Below the pieces are notes generated by a model. The model did no database searches. It saw only the letters and a program-made list of their open reading frames with translations, and was not told the DNA's origin. Below are positions 26,411 through 36,162 of a stretch of DNA of 64,000 nucleotides, in pieces (within the stretch, counting starts at the first letter, position 1; each line of letters starts with the position of its first letter). The position numbers and the translations under genes are program-made. This stretch comes from an uncultured Eubacterium sp. (GTDB lineage: Bacteria > Bacillota > Clostridia > Lachnospirales > Lachnospiraceae): positions 34,456-98,455 of the forward strand of contig CAKRGX010000008.1 of the NCBI GenBank assembly GCA_934338065.1, written 5' to 3'.

Positions 26411-28301
26411 TCTTTTCCTTTCTTTTCAAAGGAAGTGAAAAAAACAAAATACTTCCCATCATAAGGATCAATACGATCAAACTGCCTGCCCAGCCGCTGT
26501 CAAAAGAAACCATATTCTCCATTTCTCCTGTCCATCCGGCGACAGCCATTAGAGCCAGTAAGATTCCAACCAGTCCTTCTCCCGCGATCATTCCTGAGCA
26601 GAATAAGATTCCGCCTCCGGCTTGCCTCTCCATCTGATTCGAACTCCACTTTTCTACAAAATAACGCAAAAGGCCTCCCAGCATGATGGAAGAAGATAAT
26701 TCCAAGGGCAGATAGAGTCCGATGGCAACCGGCAGCACAGGGATTCCAAGTATCTCTATGGCAAGAGCAGTAAAAATCCCGATAAAAATAAGTCCCCAGG
26801 GCAGATTTCCTCCCATCACCCCTTCAGTTATCATACGCATCAACGTCGCCTGAGGCGCAGCAAGTTCCTCCGATCCAAATCCCCATGCCTGATTCAATAA
26901 CATCAGCACAGCACCTATTGATGCTGCCGAGACAACAACTCCAATCAGCTCACCAATCTGTTGTTTTCTCGGTGTTGCCCCCAGAATGTACCCCGTCTTC
27001 AGATCCTGTGAGGTGTCTCCTGCCATTGCTGCTACAATGCATATTACAGAACCAATCGCAATCGCACCGACCATACCTTGAATTCCTGTCATTCCGGTCA
27101 ACTTTAACACCAACGTAGAAAAAAGAAGCGTTGCGATCGCCATCCCGGACACAGGATTATTACTGCTTCCTACCAGCCCGACCATACGGGAAGACACCGT
27201 AGCAAAGAAAAAACCAAAAACAACGATCAATATGGCACCAACCAGTGACACCGGGATTGGTGGCAGCAGCCAGAGCGCCAGGATCAATAAAAGAATACCG
27301 CCAAGAACAAACCGTACATCGAGTTCCTTTTGTGTCCGCATTGTTTTGTCAACAGCTACATCTTTTTTTAACCCCTTAAGCGCATCTCGAAATGTTGTAA
27401 TAATAAGGGGCAGTGCTTTGATCAGACTTACAATTCCTCCCGCCGCAACCGCTCCGGCTCCTATATAGCGGATATAACTCCCCCAGAGCGCACTTGCTCC
27501 TCCTTCCGCAGCCATCTGGCTTATCGTGACATCACCAGGATACAGGATGGTAGAACCGCCAAAAATTGCGATGGAAGGAATAAGGACAAACCATCCGATC
27601 AATCCTCCGGCAAACATATACGAAGCAATCTTTACTCCACAAATATATCCCACACTGAGCAGTGCCGGATACACCTGTACCGCAAAGATAGTTTTCATAA
27701 ACTGAACCGGTACTTGCAGTACGCCCGGCACAATTTTAATCCCATCTACAATGAACTTAAATCCGGCAGACAGCCCCATTCCGGCAAATACGGTCTTAGC
27801 CTGTGAGCCCTCTCTTTCTCCCGCCAGCAAAACTTCCGCACAAGCGGTTCCTTCCGGGTAGGGAAGGACTCCATGTTCCTTTACGATCAACGCATTTCGA
27901 AGCGGGACCATGAACAATACACCGAGGATTCCCCCAGCCAATGCGATTACGGTAATCGTACCTACTCCCGGCATGTCCGTCTTACCTTCATTTGCCCATA
28001 AAAATAAGGCAGGCAGGGTAAAAATAGCCCCTGCTGCCAGAGATTCTCCTGCAGAACCGATCGTCTGCACCATATTACTCTCTAAAATAGAGTCTTTTTT
28101 CATTACAACACGGATTATTCCCATCGAAATAACGGCTGCCGGAATGGATGCCGATACCGTCATCCCCACGCGCAGTCCCAGATAAGCGTTTGCCGCTCCA
28201 AAAACAATGGCAAGTAAAATACCAATAATAATTGATGTCACCGTAAATTCGGATGTAATTTTCTCCGCCGGAATATACGGTCTGAACTCTTTCTCATCCA
28301 T
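26400..28301 (-). CDS. OPT-family oligopeptide transporter
   Basis: Integral membrane transporter of 633 residues with about 15-17 hydrophobic segments. Typical OPT/YSL features are the N-terminal YIPAEKITSEFTVTSIIIGILLAIVFGAANAYLGLRVGMTVSASIPAAV, the ILESNMVQTIGSAGESLAAGAIFTLPAL motif and PYPEGTACAEVLLAGE. Members move oligopeptides or metal chelates with protons; substrate not predictable. It lies 53 bases after the DUF1002 gene and overlaps the PqqD-like gene downstream. Confidence 0.92.
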   Translation of the reverse strand: MDEKEFRPYIPAEKITSEFTVTSIIIGILLAIVFGAANAYLGLRVGMTVSASIPAAVISMGIIRVVMKKDSILESNMVQTIGSAGESLAAGAIFTLPALFLWANEGKTDMPGVGTITVIALAGGILGVLFMVPLRNALIVKEHGVLPYPEGTACAEVLLAGEREGSQAKTVFAGMGLSAGFKFIVDGIKIVPGVLQVPVQFMKTIFAVQVYPALLSVGYICGVKIASYMFAGGLIGWFVLIPSIAIFGGSTILYPGDVTISQMAAEGGASALWGSYIRYIGAGAVAAGGIVSLIKALPLIITTFRDALKGLKKDVAVDKTMRTQKELDVRFVLGGILLLILALWLLPPIPVSLVGAILIVVFGFFFATVSSRMVGLVGSSNNPVSGMAIATLLFSTLVLKLTGMTGIQGMVGAIAIGSVICIVAAMAGDTSQDLKTGYILGATPRKQQIGELIGVVVSAASIGAVLMLLNQAWGFGSEELAAPQATLMRMITEGVMGGNLPWGLIFIGIFTALAIEILGIPVLPVAIGLYLPLELSSSIMLGGLLRYFVEKWSSNQMERQAGGGILFCSGMIAGEGLVGILLALMAVAGWTGEMENMVSFDSGWAGSLIVLILMMGSILFFSLPLKRKEKNGK

Positions 28302-28354
28302 ACACTCTCTCCTTTGGAGAATATAGTACCCGTTTTGTAAAAAAATATGTAAAA

Positions 28355-29260
28355 CTATTTAAATAATCCTTTGAAAAAATTTACCAGCGCATCCCATATC
28401 TTAGAAAAGAAGTCACCTATTTTACTTAGCATGCCACTGGCATCATCCAGATCAACCCCCATATCTTTAAGCTTGCCGTAAACATCTTTGGCCTGTTCCT
28501 TAATATGATCCAGATTCAGGTCAAGTCCACTGATCTTCTGCATCAGGGAAACCATTTTCTCCTTCATGCCATCACTGAGCGTAACATCAAAGTCCTTTGC
28601 TGTATCGTCAATCGCTTTTTTAATATCTTCTTCACTTGTGAGATTCTCGCTCACAACTTTATTTTTCAGAGTGGCAACAAAGTTGGCAGCCTCTTCCTTT
28701 CCAATAGCCTCACCCAATTCACCGGTAACTACAAGCTCATTGGTAGCAGCATCGGATTTGTCTTTATCTACTGTCTCGCCAGTCATCGTTGCATAAGCCT
28801 TCATTGCGCCTACCAGCGCAGCCGTACCCGATAACTTAAAAGGGCCTGCCACCGTCACTTTGGCATCCTCAATTCCTGCTGTAACAAGAGCGTTTGTATA
28901 CATCTCCTCGGTACAAAAAGAAATATTATGCGCCTCAACTTCAATGCCGCTCCCCTCATCTGCTTCTTCAATCATTACAGAGGAAAGCGCACGGCTGCCA
29001 ATGACACTTGACGCCAGATATTCATCCAGATATTTGTGTTCATCGGCATTTGTAACTTCAATCGTCTCATAATCCGCAAGTTCTTCCTGTGTAACACCAA
29101 GCTGGCGAAGAACCTCTTTCTTCTCCTTTGCACTGAGATCTGCACCAAATGCAATAAACGGCTTTACGGATACAGAATCAGCCCGCGAAACATTCACGGG
29201 AACAAGACTCAATGCAAAAGCCATCAGCCCTGCTATCAATGACATGATCGTTTTTTTCAA
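28355..29260 (-). CDS. DUF1002 exported protein (YpuA-like)
   Basis: Predicted secreted or membrane-attached protein of 301 residues. The signal peptide MKKTIMSLIAGLMAFALSLVPVNVSRA is followed by the DUF1002 region (IAFGADLSAKEKKEVLRQLGV..., YLASSVIGSRALSSVMIEEADEGSGIEVEAHNIS...), a family of unknown function including B. subtilis YpuA. The C-terminus is amphipathic and aromatic-rich (KIWDALVNFFKGLFK). The likely start is TTG at 29260 after a GGGTGAT stretch. It follows dapL by 22 bases and is probably on that transcript. Confidence 0.88.
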   Translation of the reverse strand: MKKTIMSLIAGLMAFALSLVPVNVSRADSVSVKPFIAFGADLSAKEKKEVLRQLGVTQEELADYETIEVTNADEHKYLDEYLASSVIGSRALSSVMIEEADEGSGIEVEAHNISFCTEEMYTNALVTAGIEDAKVTVAGPFKLSGTAALVGAMKAYATMTGETVDKDKSDAATNELVVTGELGEAIGKEEAANFVATLKNKVVSENLTSEEDIKKAIDDTAKDFDVTLSDGMKEKMVSLMQKISGLDLNLDHIKEQAKDVYGKLKDMGVDLDDASGMLSKIGDFFSKIWDALVNFFKGLFK

Positions 29261-29282
29261 AGAATCACCCGACTTTCCTTTT

Positions 29283-30500
29283 TTATAATAATTTAATACG
29301 CTCTAATGCTCTCTTTGTATTCTCTGCTGAACCAAACGCAGTCAGACGGAAATAGCCTTCTCCGCTTGGTCCAAATCCAGACCCCGGCGTACCAACTACA
29401 TTTGCTTTCTCTAATAACAGATCAAAGAAATCCCAGGATTTCATACCATTTGGTGTCTGTAACCAGATATATGGCGCATTAACACCGCCAAATACGGTAT
29501 ATCCCATATCCGTAAGACCTTCACGGATCTGTGCTGCATTTTTCATATAATAAGCAATCTGCTCTTTTGTCTGTGCCTTTCCTGCCTCACTATATACAGC
29601 CTCTCCTGCTCTCTGGATAATGTAAGGAGCTCCATTAAACTTTGTTCCATGTCTTCTTGCCCACAATGAATTTAACATCGTTCCGTCTTCTGCCTTTAAT
29701 TTCTTTGGAATAATGGTAAATCCTAAACGAGTACCGGTAAATCCTGCATTCTTCGAGAAGCTTCGCATTTCAATCGCACAGGTCTTTGCCCCCTCACATT
29801 CATAAATGCTGTGAGGGACATCATTTTCAGAAATATAAGCTTCATATGCGGCATCGTATATGATCACTGCCTTCTTTTCATTCGCATAATCAACCCACTT
29901 CTGCAGTTCATCCTTTTTCAGGGTAGTACCGGTTGGATTATTCGGACAACAGATATAAATGATATCCGGTGTATTCTCCGGTATTTCAGGAACAAAATTA
30001 TTTTCTGCCGTACAAGGCATATAAATAACATTTGACCAGCACTCTTTCTCTTTCAAATAATCTCCTGTTTTTCCAGACATCGCATTACTATCCACATAAA
30101 CCGGATAGACCGGATCCGTAACAGCGATCGTATTATCCTGTGAAAATATATCTACAATATTGCCGGAATCACTTTTCGCTCCATCACTAATAAAGATCTC
30201 ATCCAAAGCAATTTCAACACCACGGGCTTTATAATCGTTATCCGCAATCGCTCTTCGTAAAAATTCATAGCCCAGATCTGGAGCATAACCATGAAACGTC
30301 TCTGCCTTGCTCATTTCATCAACAGCACTATGTAATGCCTCTATGACAGCAGGCGCCAGCGGCTGGGTCACATCACCAATTCCCAGACTGATCACATCCT
30401 TGTCCGGATTCGCTTCTTTAAATGCTGCAACTTTTTTACCAATTGTTGAGAACAGATAACTGCCCGGCAATTTTAAATAATTGTCATTAACCTTAAACAT
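29283..30500 (-). CDS. dapL: LL-diaminopimelate aminotransferase
   Basis: PLP enzyme that converts tetrahydrodipicolinate directly to LL-diaminopimelate for lysine and peptidoglycan. 405 residues, typical length. Signatures: N-terminal NDNYLKLPGSYLFSTIGKKVAAF, ISLGIGDVTQPLAP, FISDGAKSDSGNI, the substrate region CCPNNPTGT, and the PLP lysine in MRSFSKNAGFTGTRLGF. The DapL route marks the shortcut pathway common in Clostridia. The start has GGAGG upstream, and a promoter lies at 30539-30567. DUF1002, OPT and PqqD-like genes follow closely. Confidence 0.97.
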   Translation of the reverse strand: MFKVNDNYLKLPGSYLFSTIGKKVAAFKEANPDKDVISLGIGDVTQPLAPAVIEALHSAVDEMSKAETFHGYAPDLGYEFLRRAIADNDYKARGVEIALDEIFISDGAKSDSGNIVDIFSQDNTIAVTDPVYPVYVDSNAMSGKTGDYLKEKECWSNVIYMPCTAENNFVPEIPENTPDIIYICCPNNPTGTTLKKDELQKWVDYANEKKAVIIYDAAYEAYISENDVPHSIYECEGAKTCAIEMRSFSKNAGFTGTRLGFTIIPKKLKAEDGTMLNSLWARRHGTKFNGAPYIIQRAGEAVYSEAGKAQTKEQIAYYMKNAAQIREGLTDMGYTVFGGVNAPYIWLQTPNGMKSWDFFDLLLEKANVVGTPGSGFGPSGEGYFRLTAFGSAENTKRALERIKLL

Positions 30501-30538
30501 AAATAATTTCCTCCAATCTGTATCGTTTTGTCATTGAC

Positions 30539-30567
30539 ATTTTACATGAAATCCTTAGATTTGGCAA
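30539..30567 (-). promoter_or_regulatory. Promoter of dapL
   Basis: Minus-strand TTGCCA (plus 30562-30567) and TAAAAT (plus 30539-30544), 17-base spacer, about 39 bases before the dapL ATG. Confidence 0.6.
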
Positions 30568-30609
30568 GCACTGCCATAATTTTCATATACCCGGTTTTGC
30601 TTCTATATC

Positions 30610-30660
30610 AAAAAGCCGGTACCGCTGTACACTACAAGTTACAACAGTTCCCGGCCTTTA
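30610..30660 (-). terminator. Terminator of the DUF6465 gene
   Basis: On the minus strand a long stem begins GCCGG and closes CCGGC (plus 30615-30619 and 30651-30655), with further imperfect pairs inside, and is followed by TTTTT. It separates the DUF6465 gene from dapL. Confidence 0.75.
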
Positions 30661-30695
30661 TTTTTACTTAGATCGAACACTCTGCTTTTTTCAGA

Positions 30696-31115
30696 TTAAT
30701 GCAGATCCACTGCCCCGGTAGACCCATTTTTTAATCCTTCATTGATAACATAATACGCTTTTCCGTCTTCCGGTTTCACATACAATTTTACCTTTTTGAT
30801 CGCAGAAGCTTTTTTATTCTCTGCTTCCCATGCTGCAATGACTTTTTTCATAATCTCTTTCTCAGAAAACTCCATCCCCTGAAACTGAACAAATACGTCA
30901 GCCTTAACATCAGTCTGTGATTTCTTAGCCGCTGTTCTGGTAGTTTTTCTTGTTGTTCTTTTTACAGGTGTTTTGGATACTTTCTTTTCTGCCGGCTTAA
31001 CCGGTTCACTTTTTTTCGCTTCATCTGTTTTTACTGCAGCCTGTTCTGCTTTATTCTCTGTTACTTTTGCCATGTCCTTAGTTGTCATTGTTTTGCTTGT
31101 CTTACTTACTGCCAT
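30696..31115 (-). CDS. DUF6465 protein with basic N-terminal tail
   Basis: 139 residues. The N-terminal half is rich in Lys, Ala, Thr and Pro (KTPVKRTTRKTTRTAAKKS), like histone H1 tails, and is probably disordered. The C-terminal 70 residues form a compact domain (VFVQFQGMEFSEKEIMKKVIAAWEAENKKASAIKKVKLYVKPEDGKAYYVINEG), which I match to DUF6465, known mainly from Lachnospiraceae. Function unknown; the tail suggests nucleic-acid or wall-polymer binding. It has its own promoter and terminator, so it is monocistronic. Confidence 0.85.
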   Translation of the reverse strand: MAVSKTSKTMTTKDMAKVTENKAEQAAVKTDEAKKSEPVKPAEKKVSKTPVKRTTRKTTRTAAKKSQTDVKADVFVQFQGMEFSEKEIMKKVIAAWEAENKKASAIKKVKLYVKPEDGKAYYVINEGLKNGSTGAVDLH

Positions 31116-31164
31116 AACAATCCTCCATAACTTATTAATAACATTTTATTCATAAAACTACTTG

Positions 31165-31193
31165 ATTATAACTCTTTTACCAATAGTTTACAA
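31165..31193 (-). promoter_or_regulatory. Promoter of the DUF6465 gene
   Basis: Minus-strand TTGTAA (plus 31188-31193) and perfect TATAAT (plus 31165-31170), 17-base spacer. Confidence 0.7.
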
Positions 31194-31301
31194 GTAATAT
31201 TCCAAAAACTCTTTACTTTTGAAAATAATTCCCTTAAAATAAGAATATATTATTACTCTTTGGAAAGACTACATCATAAGAGTGGAAAGGATGGATTTAC
31301 T

Positions 31302-31556
31302 ATGAAAAAATTTCTTAAATTTTCCCTTGGACTAAGTGCTGTTGTCGCAGCCGTTGCCGGAATTCTATACTTTTTCAAAAATATTCTGATGAAAGATTAT
31401 CTGGACGATTATGATGACGATGATTTCGACAATGACCTTTATGAGGAAGAAGACGAAGACAGAGATTATGTTACAATAACTCCTGACAAAAGCAATCGTG
31501 CTGATGACTCAGAGACAGATGAAAACGAAGTTGTACCGGACGAAATGGAAGAATAG
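31302..31556 (+). CDS. Small membrane-anchored acidic protein
   Basis: 84 residues. One N-terminal hydrophobic segment (FSLGLSAVVAAVAGILYFF) after a short basic start (MKKFLK) would anchor the protein, followed by a strongly acidic tail with runs such as DDYDDDDFDNDLYEEEDEDRD. Unknown function; similar small proteins are common in Clostridia. The ATG at 31302 has AAAGGAT upstream; the earlier start at 31260 lies in the leader. A TTTACT/TAAAAT pair (17-base spacer) upstream of 31260 may be its promoter, and a bidirectional terminator follows. Confidence 0.75.
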   Translation: MKKFLKFSLGLSAVVAAVAGILYFFKNILMKDYLDDYDDDDFDNDLYEEEDEDRDYVTITPDKSNRADDSETDENEVVPDEMEE

Positions 31557-31572
31557 TATTCCCGGTTATTTA

Positions 31573-31609
31573 AAAAGGGTGCTGCCACAAATGACAGCAC
31601 CTTTTTTTA
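31573..31609. terminator. Bidirectional terminator between the small acidic gene and pfkA
   Basis: GGGTGCTGCCA and TGACAGCACC form a stem with flanking AAAAA on the left and TTTTTTT on the right, so it can end transcripts from both convergent genes. Confidence 0.9.
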
Positions 31610-31645
31610 TAGGAAAATTCAATTGTGCGAAGAAGAGATCACGCT

Positions 31646-32623
31646 CTAACGCGATAATCTCTTTGTCATGCTATACAAATGCTCATCAATATCTTTTGTC
31701 ATTTTCAATGCATCGTCAATATCATAATCACAGAAACCACCATCACGATACGCAACGACACGATTTGTTTTTCCTTCCAACAAAAGATCTACCGCGAGAG
31801 CACCCATAGCAGACGCATATACACGGTCACGGCAGGTTGGGTTTCCGCCTCGCTGAATATGACCAATAACTGTTGCACGAGTCTCTATTCCTGTTGCTGC
31901 TTCTATTCTCTTCGCCATATTATGAGAATCACCAACACCCTCGGCATTAACTATGATGTGATGTTTCTTTCCTATCCGGCGTTTTGTAATGATTTTTTCT
32001 ATAATCTCTTTTTCCGCATCAGCCTGCGCACGTTCCGGGATCAGTACATATTCTGATCCATTGGAAATACCACACCACAATGCAATGTGTCCTGCCGTAC
32101 GTCCCATAACTTCAATAATACTGCATCTCTCATGAGAAGCTGAAGTGTCTCTTACTTTATCAATTGCTTCCATCGCTGTGTTGCAGGCCGTATCAAATCC
32201 AATCGTATACTCTGTACAGGCAATATCCAGATCGATCGTTCCCGGTATGCCAATCGTGTTAATGCCATTCTCTGACAATCTCTGTGCTCCCCGGAAAGAT
32301 CCATCTCCTCCGATGACAACGATTCCATCAATTCCATGCTTCCGGCAGATATCGGCTGCCTTCTTCTGTCCTTCCGGTGTTGTCATTTCCTTACAGCGGG
32401 ATGTATATAAAATGGTGCCCCCCCGCTGTACAATATCTGTTACACTCATGGTATCCATTTCAATAATATCTTCTTCCAAAAGACCTGCATAGCCCCTGCG
32501 AATTCCCTTTACAGTTAATCCACTGGAGATTCCCGCACGTACAACGGCACGTATCGCTGCATTCATTCCGGGGGCATCCCCCCCACTTGTCAGAACACCT
32601 ATTGTTTTTACACTACTTGACAT
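31646..32623 (-). CDS. pfkA: ATP-dependent 6-phosphofructokinase
   Basis: Phosphorylates fructose 6-phosphate to fructose 1,6-bisphosphate. 325 residues with IGVLTSGGDAPGMNAAIRAVVR, the ATP motif GGDGSF (Gly after Asp indicates ATP rather than PPi use), and EVMGRTAGHIALWCGI. The catalytic loop reads GTIDLDIACTEYTIGFDTA: the catalytic Asp is kept, but the usual Asn of TIDND is Leu. It is the last gene of the operon that starts with hprK, 68 bases after dnaE, and is closed by the bidirectional terminator. GGAGGG precedes the ATG. Confidence 0.96.
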   Translation of the reverse strand: MSSSVKTIGVLTSGGDAPGMNAAIRAVVRAGISSGLTVKGIRRGYAGLLEEDIIEMDTMSVTDIVQRGGTILYTSRCKEMTTPEGQKKAADICRKHGIDGIVVIGGDGSFRGAQRLSENGINTIGIPGTIDLDIACTEYTIGFDTACNTAMEAIDKVRDTSASHERCSIIEVMGRTAGHIALWCGISNGSEYVLIPERAQADAEKEIIEKIITKRRIGKKHHIIVNAEGVGDSHNMAKRIEAATGIETRATVIGHIQRGGNPTCRDRVYASAMGALAVDLLLEGKTNRVVAYRDGGFCDYDIDDALKMTKDIDEHLYSMTKRLSR

Positions 32624-32691
32624 ATTTTTTTCCCTCCATCGTTAATCACTTTTTATCTGTTCGACCCTCTCAACACATAGTATATATTTTA

Positions 32692-35600
32692 CTATGTATA
32701 AAATTTTTTTTCAATACTCTTTTGTGTAACTTTTACATTATCGTACCCGAACATATCATATAGTTTAACCAATAATTCCGGACATACACGTGTACACCGG
32801 CTGTTTGGCAGACGCTTTCTGGCACGATCGACAGACAGATAGACATTAACTCCATCACGTCCGTCATATTGCGCAAGCAGGGCGAGCAAAGCCTCTTCTT
32901 TTCCAAGATAATCCTGTCTTGTTTTACATTGTATCCACAATTCATTTTCCAGATCATCAAAAGGAATCACACCGGAACAGATCATCTTGGCAGGCTTGTC
33001 CTCTTCTACCGTAACACGTCCCTGTATAAATACTTTGTTTTCCTCCTCCATAACAGAACGATATTTTTCATATTGTCTTGGGAAAACAATTACTTCAACC
33101 GTGCCATACAGATCCTCTATCGTCAAAAAAGCCATCATATTATTCGTTCGTGTGGTTTTTACTGTTTTGCCAATTATCATACCACCGACAATAACATTCT
33201 CTTGATCTTTGACCTTTGGCTCTTTCTCTCCCTCTTCCGGCACAAAATCCGATGTCCGGTGCGTGATGTTTTTCTCCAGAACATCGACATACTCTTCCAA
33301 TGGATGACCGCTGATGTAGACGCCCAGTACTTCTTTTTCAAAGTTCAGAATCATTTCCTTATCAAATTCTCCTACATCCGGCATCGTAACTTCTAATTCC
33401 TTCTGATCTTCCGGTGCCGCAAAATCGAGTAATGACATCTGACCGCTAAGCGTATTTTTCTTTTCCTGATTCACACCGTCAATTATGCTGACATAAACAC
33501 TCATCTTCTGCTTCCTGGTCCCAGGAAGGCTGTCCAATGCTCCTGCCTTAATAAAACTTTCCATCGTCCTTTTATTGATTGATTTGCCCGACAGACGGAG
33601 ACAGAAATCCTTCAACGAACGGTAAGGTCCCCCTGCTTCCCGTTCTGCTGTGATTTCATCAATAACCGGCTTTCCAACTCCTTTGATCGCTGCCAGACCA
33701 TAACGGATATTGCCATGATCAGGCGAAAAACGATACTCCCCCTGATTGATATCAGGCGGCAGGATCTCAATACCCAGCTGCCGGCAGTTCATAATATATT
33801 CCGTGATCTTGGCCGTATGTTCCATAAACGATGTCATAAGTGCCGCCATGAATTCTACCGGATAATGACATTTGAGATAGGCTGTCTGATAGGATACCAC
33901 CGCATAGGCTGCCGCATGAGATTTATTAAAAGCATATTTTGCAAAATCTGTCATATCATCATAAATCTTACGCGCAACCGCCTCCGGTATTCCCCGCTTA
34001 ACACATCCTTCCACGCCCTCCTGCTCATTACCAAAGATAAAATTATTCTTTTCCTTTTCCATCACAGAGGCTTTTTTCTTAGACATGGCACGACGCACCA
34101 GATCACTCCGCCCATAACTGTATCCTGCAAGATCACGCACGATCTGCATTACCTGCTCCTGGTATACGATACATCCATATGTCGGTGACAGGATCGGCTC
34201 TAACTCAGGACAATCATATTCAATATTGTCCTGATTATTCTTGCCTTGAATATACTTTGGTATAAAATCCATCGGTCCCGGACGATATAAGGAAATACCG
34301 GCAATGATATCTTCCATGCTCTGCGGACGCAGCTCCTTCATGAAATTTTTCATGCCTGCACTTTCCAGCTGAAAAACTCCTTCTGTGTGTCCTGCACTGA
34401 TCATATCAAAAACTTTTTTATCATCATAAGGGATATCATGAACATCAAATTTTCCATCAATGGCATCCCTTATTACGGTGAGCGTACGCAATCCCAAAAA
34501 GTCCATTTTCAACAAACCAAGTTCTTCCAATGTAACCATTGTATACTGCGTTGTAATACTGCCGTCAGCAGCACGTGACAATGGTACAAACTCATCTACC
34601 GGTTTCGGACTGATTACTACCCCTGCTGCATGAATCGATGTGTGACGTGGCAGCCCTTCCAGTCGAAGAGACATATCGATAAGCTTCTTTGCCTGCGGAT
34701 CACTTTCATACGTCATACGCAGTTCAGAATTCAGCTTTAACGCTTTCTCTATCGTAATTCCTAATTCATTGGGAATTGCTTTTGCCACAGCATCTACATA
34801 CGCATATGGCAGATCCAGTACACGTCCCACATCACGAATGACCATTCGCGCTGACATCGTTCCAAATGTGACGATCTGCACAACATGATCATCCCCGTAT
34901 TTCCGATTCACATAGTCAATAACTTCCTGCCGTCTTTCGTAACAAAAATCAATATCAATATCCGGCATTGTAACACGCTCCGGATTCAAAAAACGCTCAA
35001 AAAGCAGATTGTAACGTATCGGGTCAATAATATCCGTTATATTAAGAGAATATGCTACCAGACTTCCCGCAGCCGACCCGCGCCCAGGACCGACCGGTAT
35101 ATCATGATCCTTTGCGTATTTGATAAAGTCCCACACGATAAGAAAATAATCGACAAATCCCATAGAAGAAATCGTATCTAATTCATATTCAAGACGATCC
35201 TTCAAGTCCGCTGCCTTATCTCCATAACGTTTTTCCAATCCATCCTCGCACAGTTTACGCAGATAACTTTCCGATGTATACCCCTCTGGCACATCAAAGT
35301 GCGGCAGCTTATAATCACCGAACTTTATCTCAACATGACATCTGGAAGCAATCTTATGTGTATTTTCCAGTGCTTCCCGTGCATAAGGAAACAACGATGC
35401 CATTTCCTCTTCTGATTTTAGATAATACTGCCCACCTTCATACCGCATACGGTTTTCATCACTTACTTTTTTCCCTGTCTGGATACAGAGCAGGATGTCA
35501 TGAGCCTCCGCATCCGTATCATATATATAATGCACATCATTGGTGGCTACCAGATCAATCCCCATCTCCTCATGCATACGCAGCAGCCCTTGATTTACCA

Positions 35601-36162
35601 TCTGTTGCTCCGGAATACCGTGATCCTGCAATTCCAGGAAGAAGTTGTTCTCTCCAAATATTGAGCGTAACTTCTCTGCCTCTGCTTTTGCTTCTTCATA
35701 CAAGCCCCTGCGCAAAAAAGAAGGGATTGCTCCTGCCAGACAGGCGCTCAGCGCAATGATTCCCTCATGAAATTCTGCCAACACTTCATAGTCAACCCGC
35801 GGCTTATAGTAAAATCCTTCCGTAAAGCCACGGGAAACAATCTTGGTAAGATTAGCATATCCGGTATTATTCTCTGCCAATAATACAAGATGATGATATC
35901 GGCTTTCATTCTCACCGCTTCCTCCTGCTTCACGATCAAAGCGGGAACCGGGTGCTACATAAATCTCACAGCCGATAATAGGATTAATACCGGAATCTTT
36001 CGCAGCACGATAAAAATCTATGACCCCATACATCACACCATGATCGGTGATCGCCAGACTGTCCATCCCTAATTTTGCGGCGCGTGCAACCAATTCATTA
36101 ATCTTACTCGAACCATCCAGCAGACTATATTCTGTATGGACATGCAAATGTGTAAAACTCAT
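32692..36162 (-). CDS. dnaE: DNA polymerase III subunit alpha (DnaE)
   Basis: Replicative or lagging-strand DNA polymerase of 1156 residues. Domain order: N-terminal PHP domain with [16 protein letters not shown] and [11 protein letters not shown]; polymerase core with [24 protein letters not shown]-like palm and [13 protein letters not shown] (catalytic acidic residues); thumb and fingers with [21 protein letters not shown]; helix-hairpin-helix region; and a C-terminal OB fold ([35 protein letters not shown]). The start is ATG at 36162 with GGAG six bases upstream; the frame is open to 36216 but that part overlaps the ribosome site. Confidence 0.97.
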   Translation of the reverse strand: [1156 protein letters not shown]

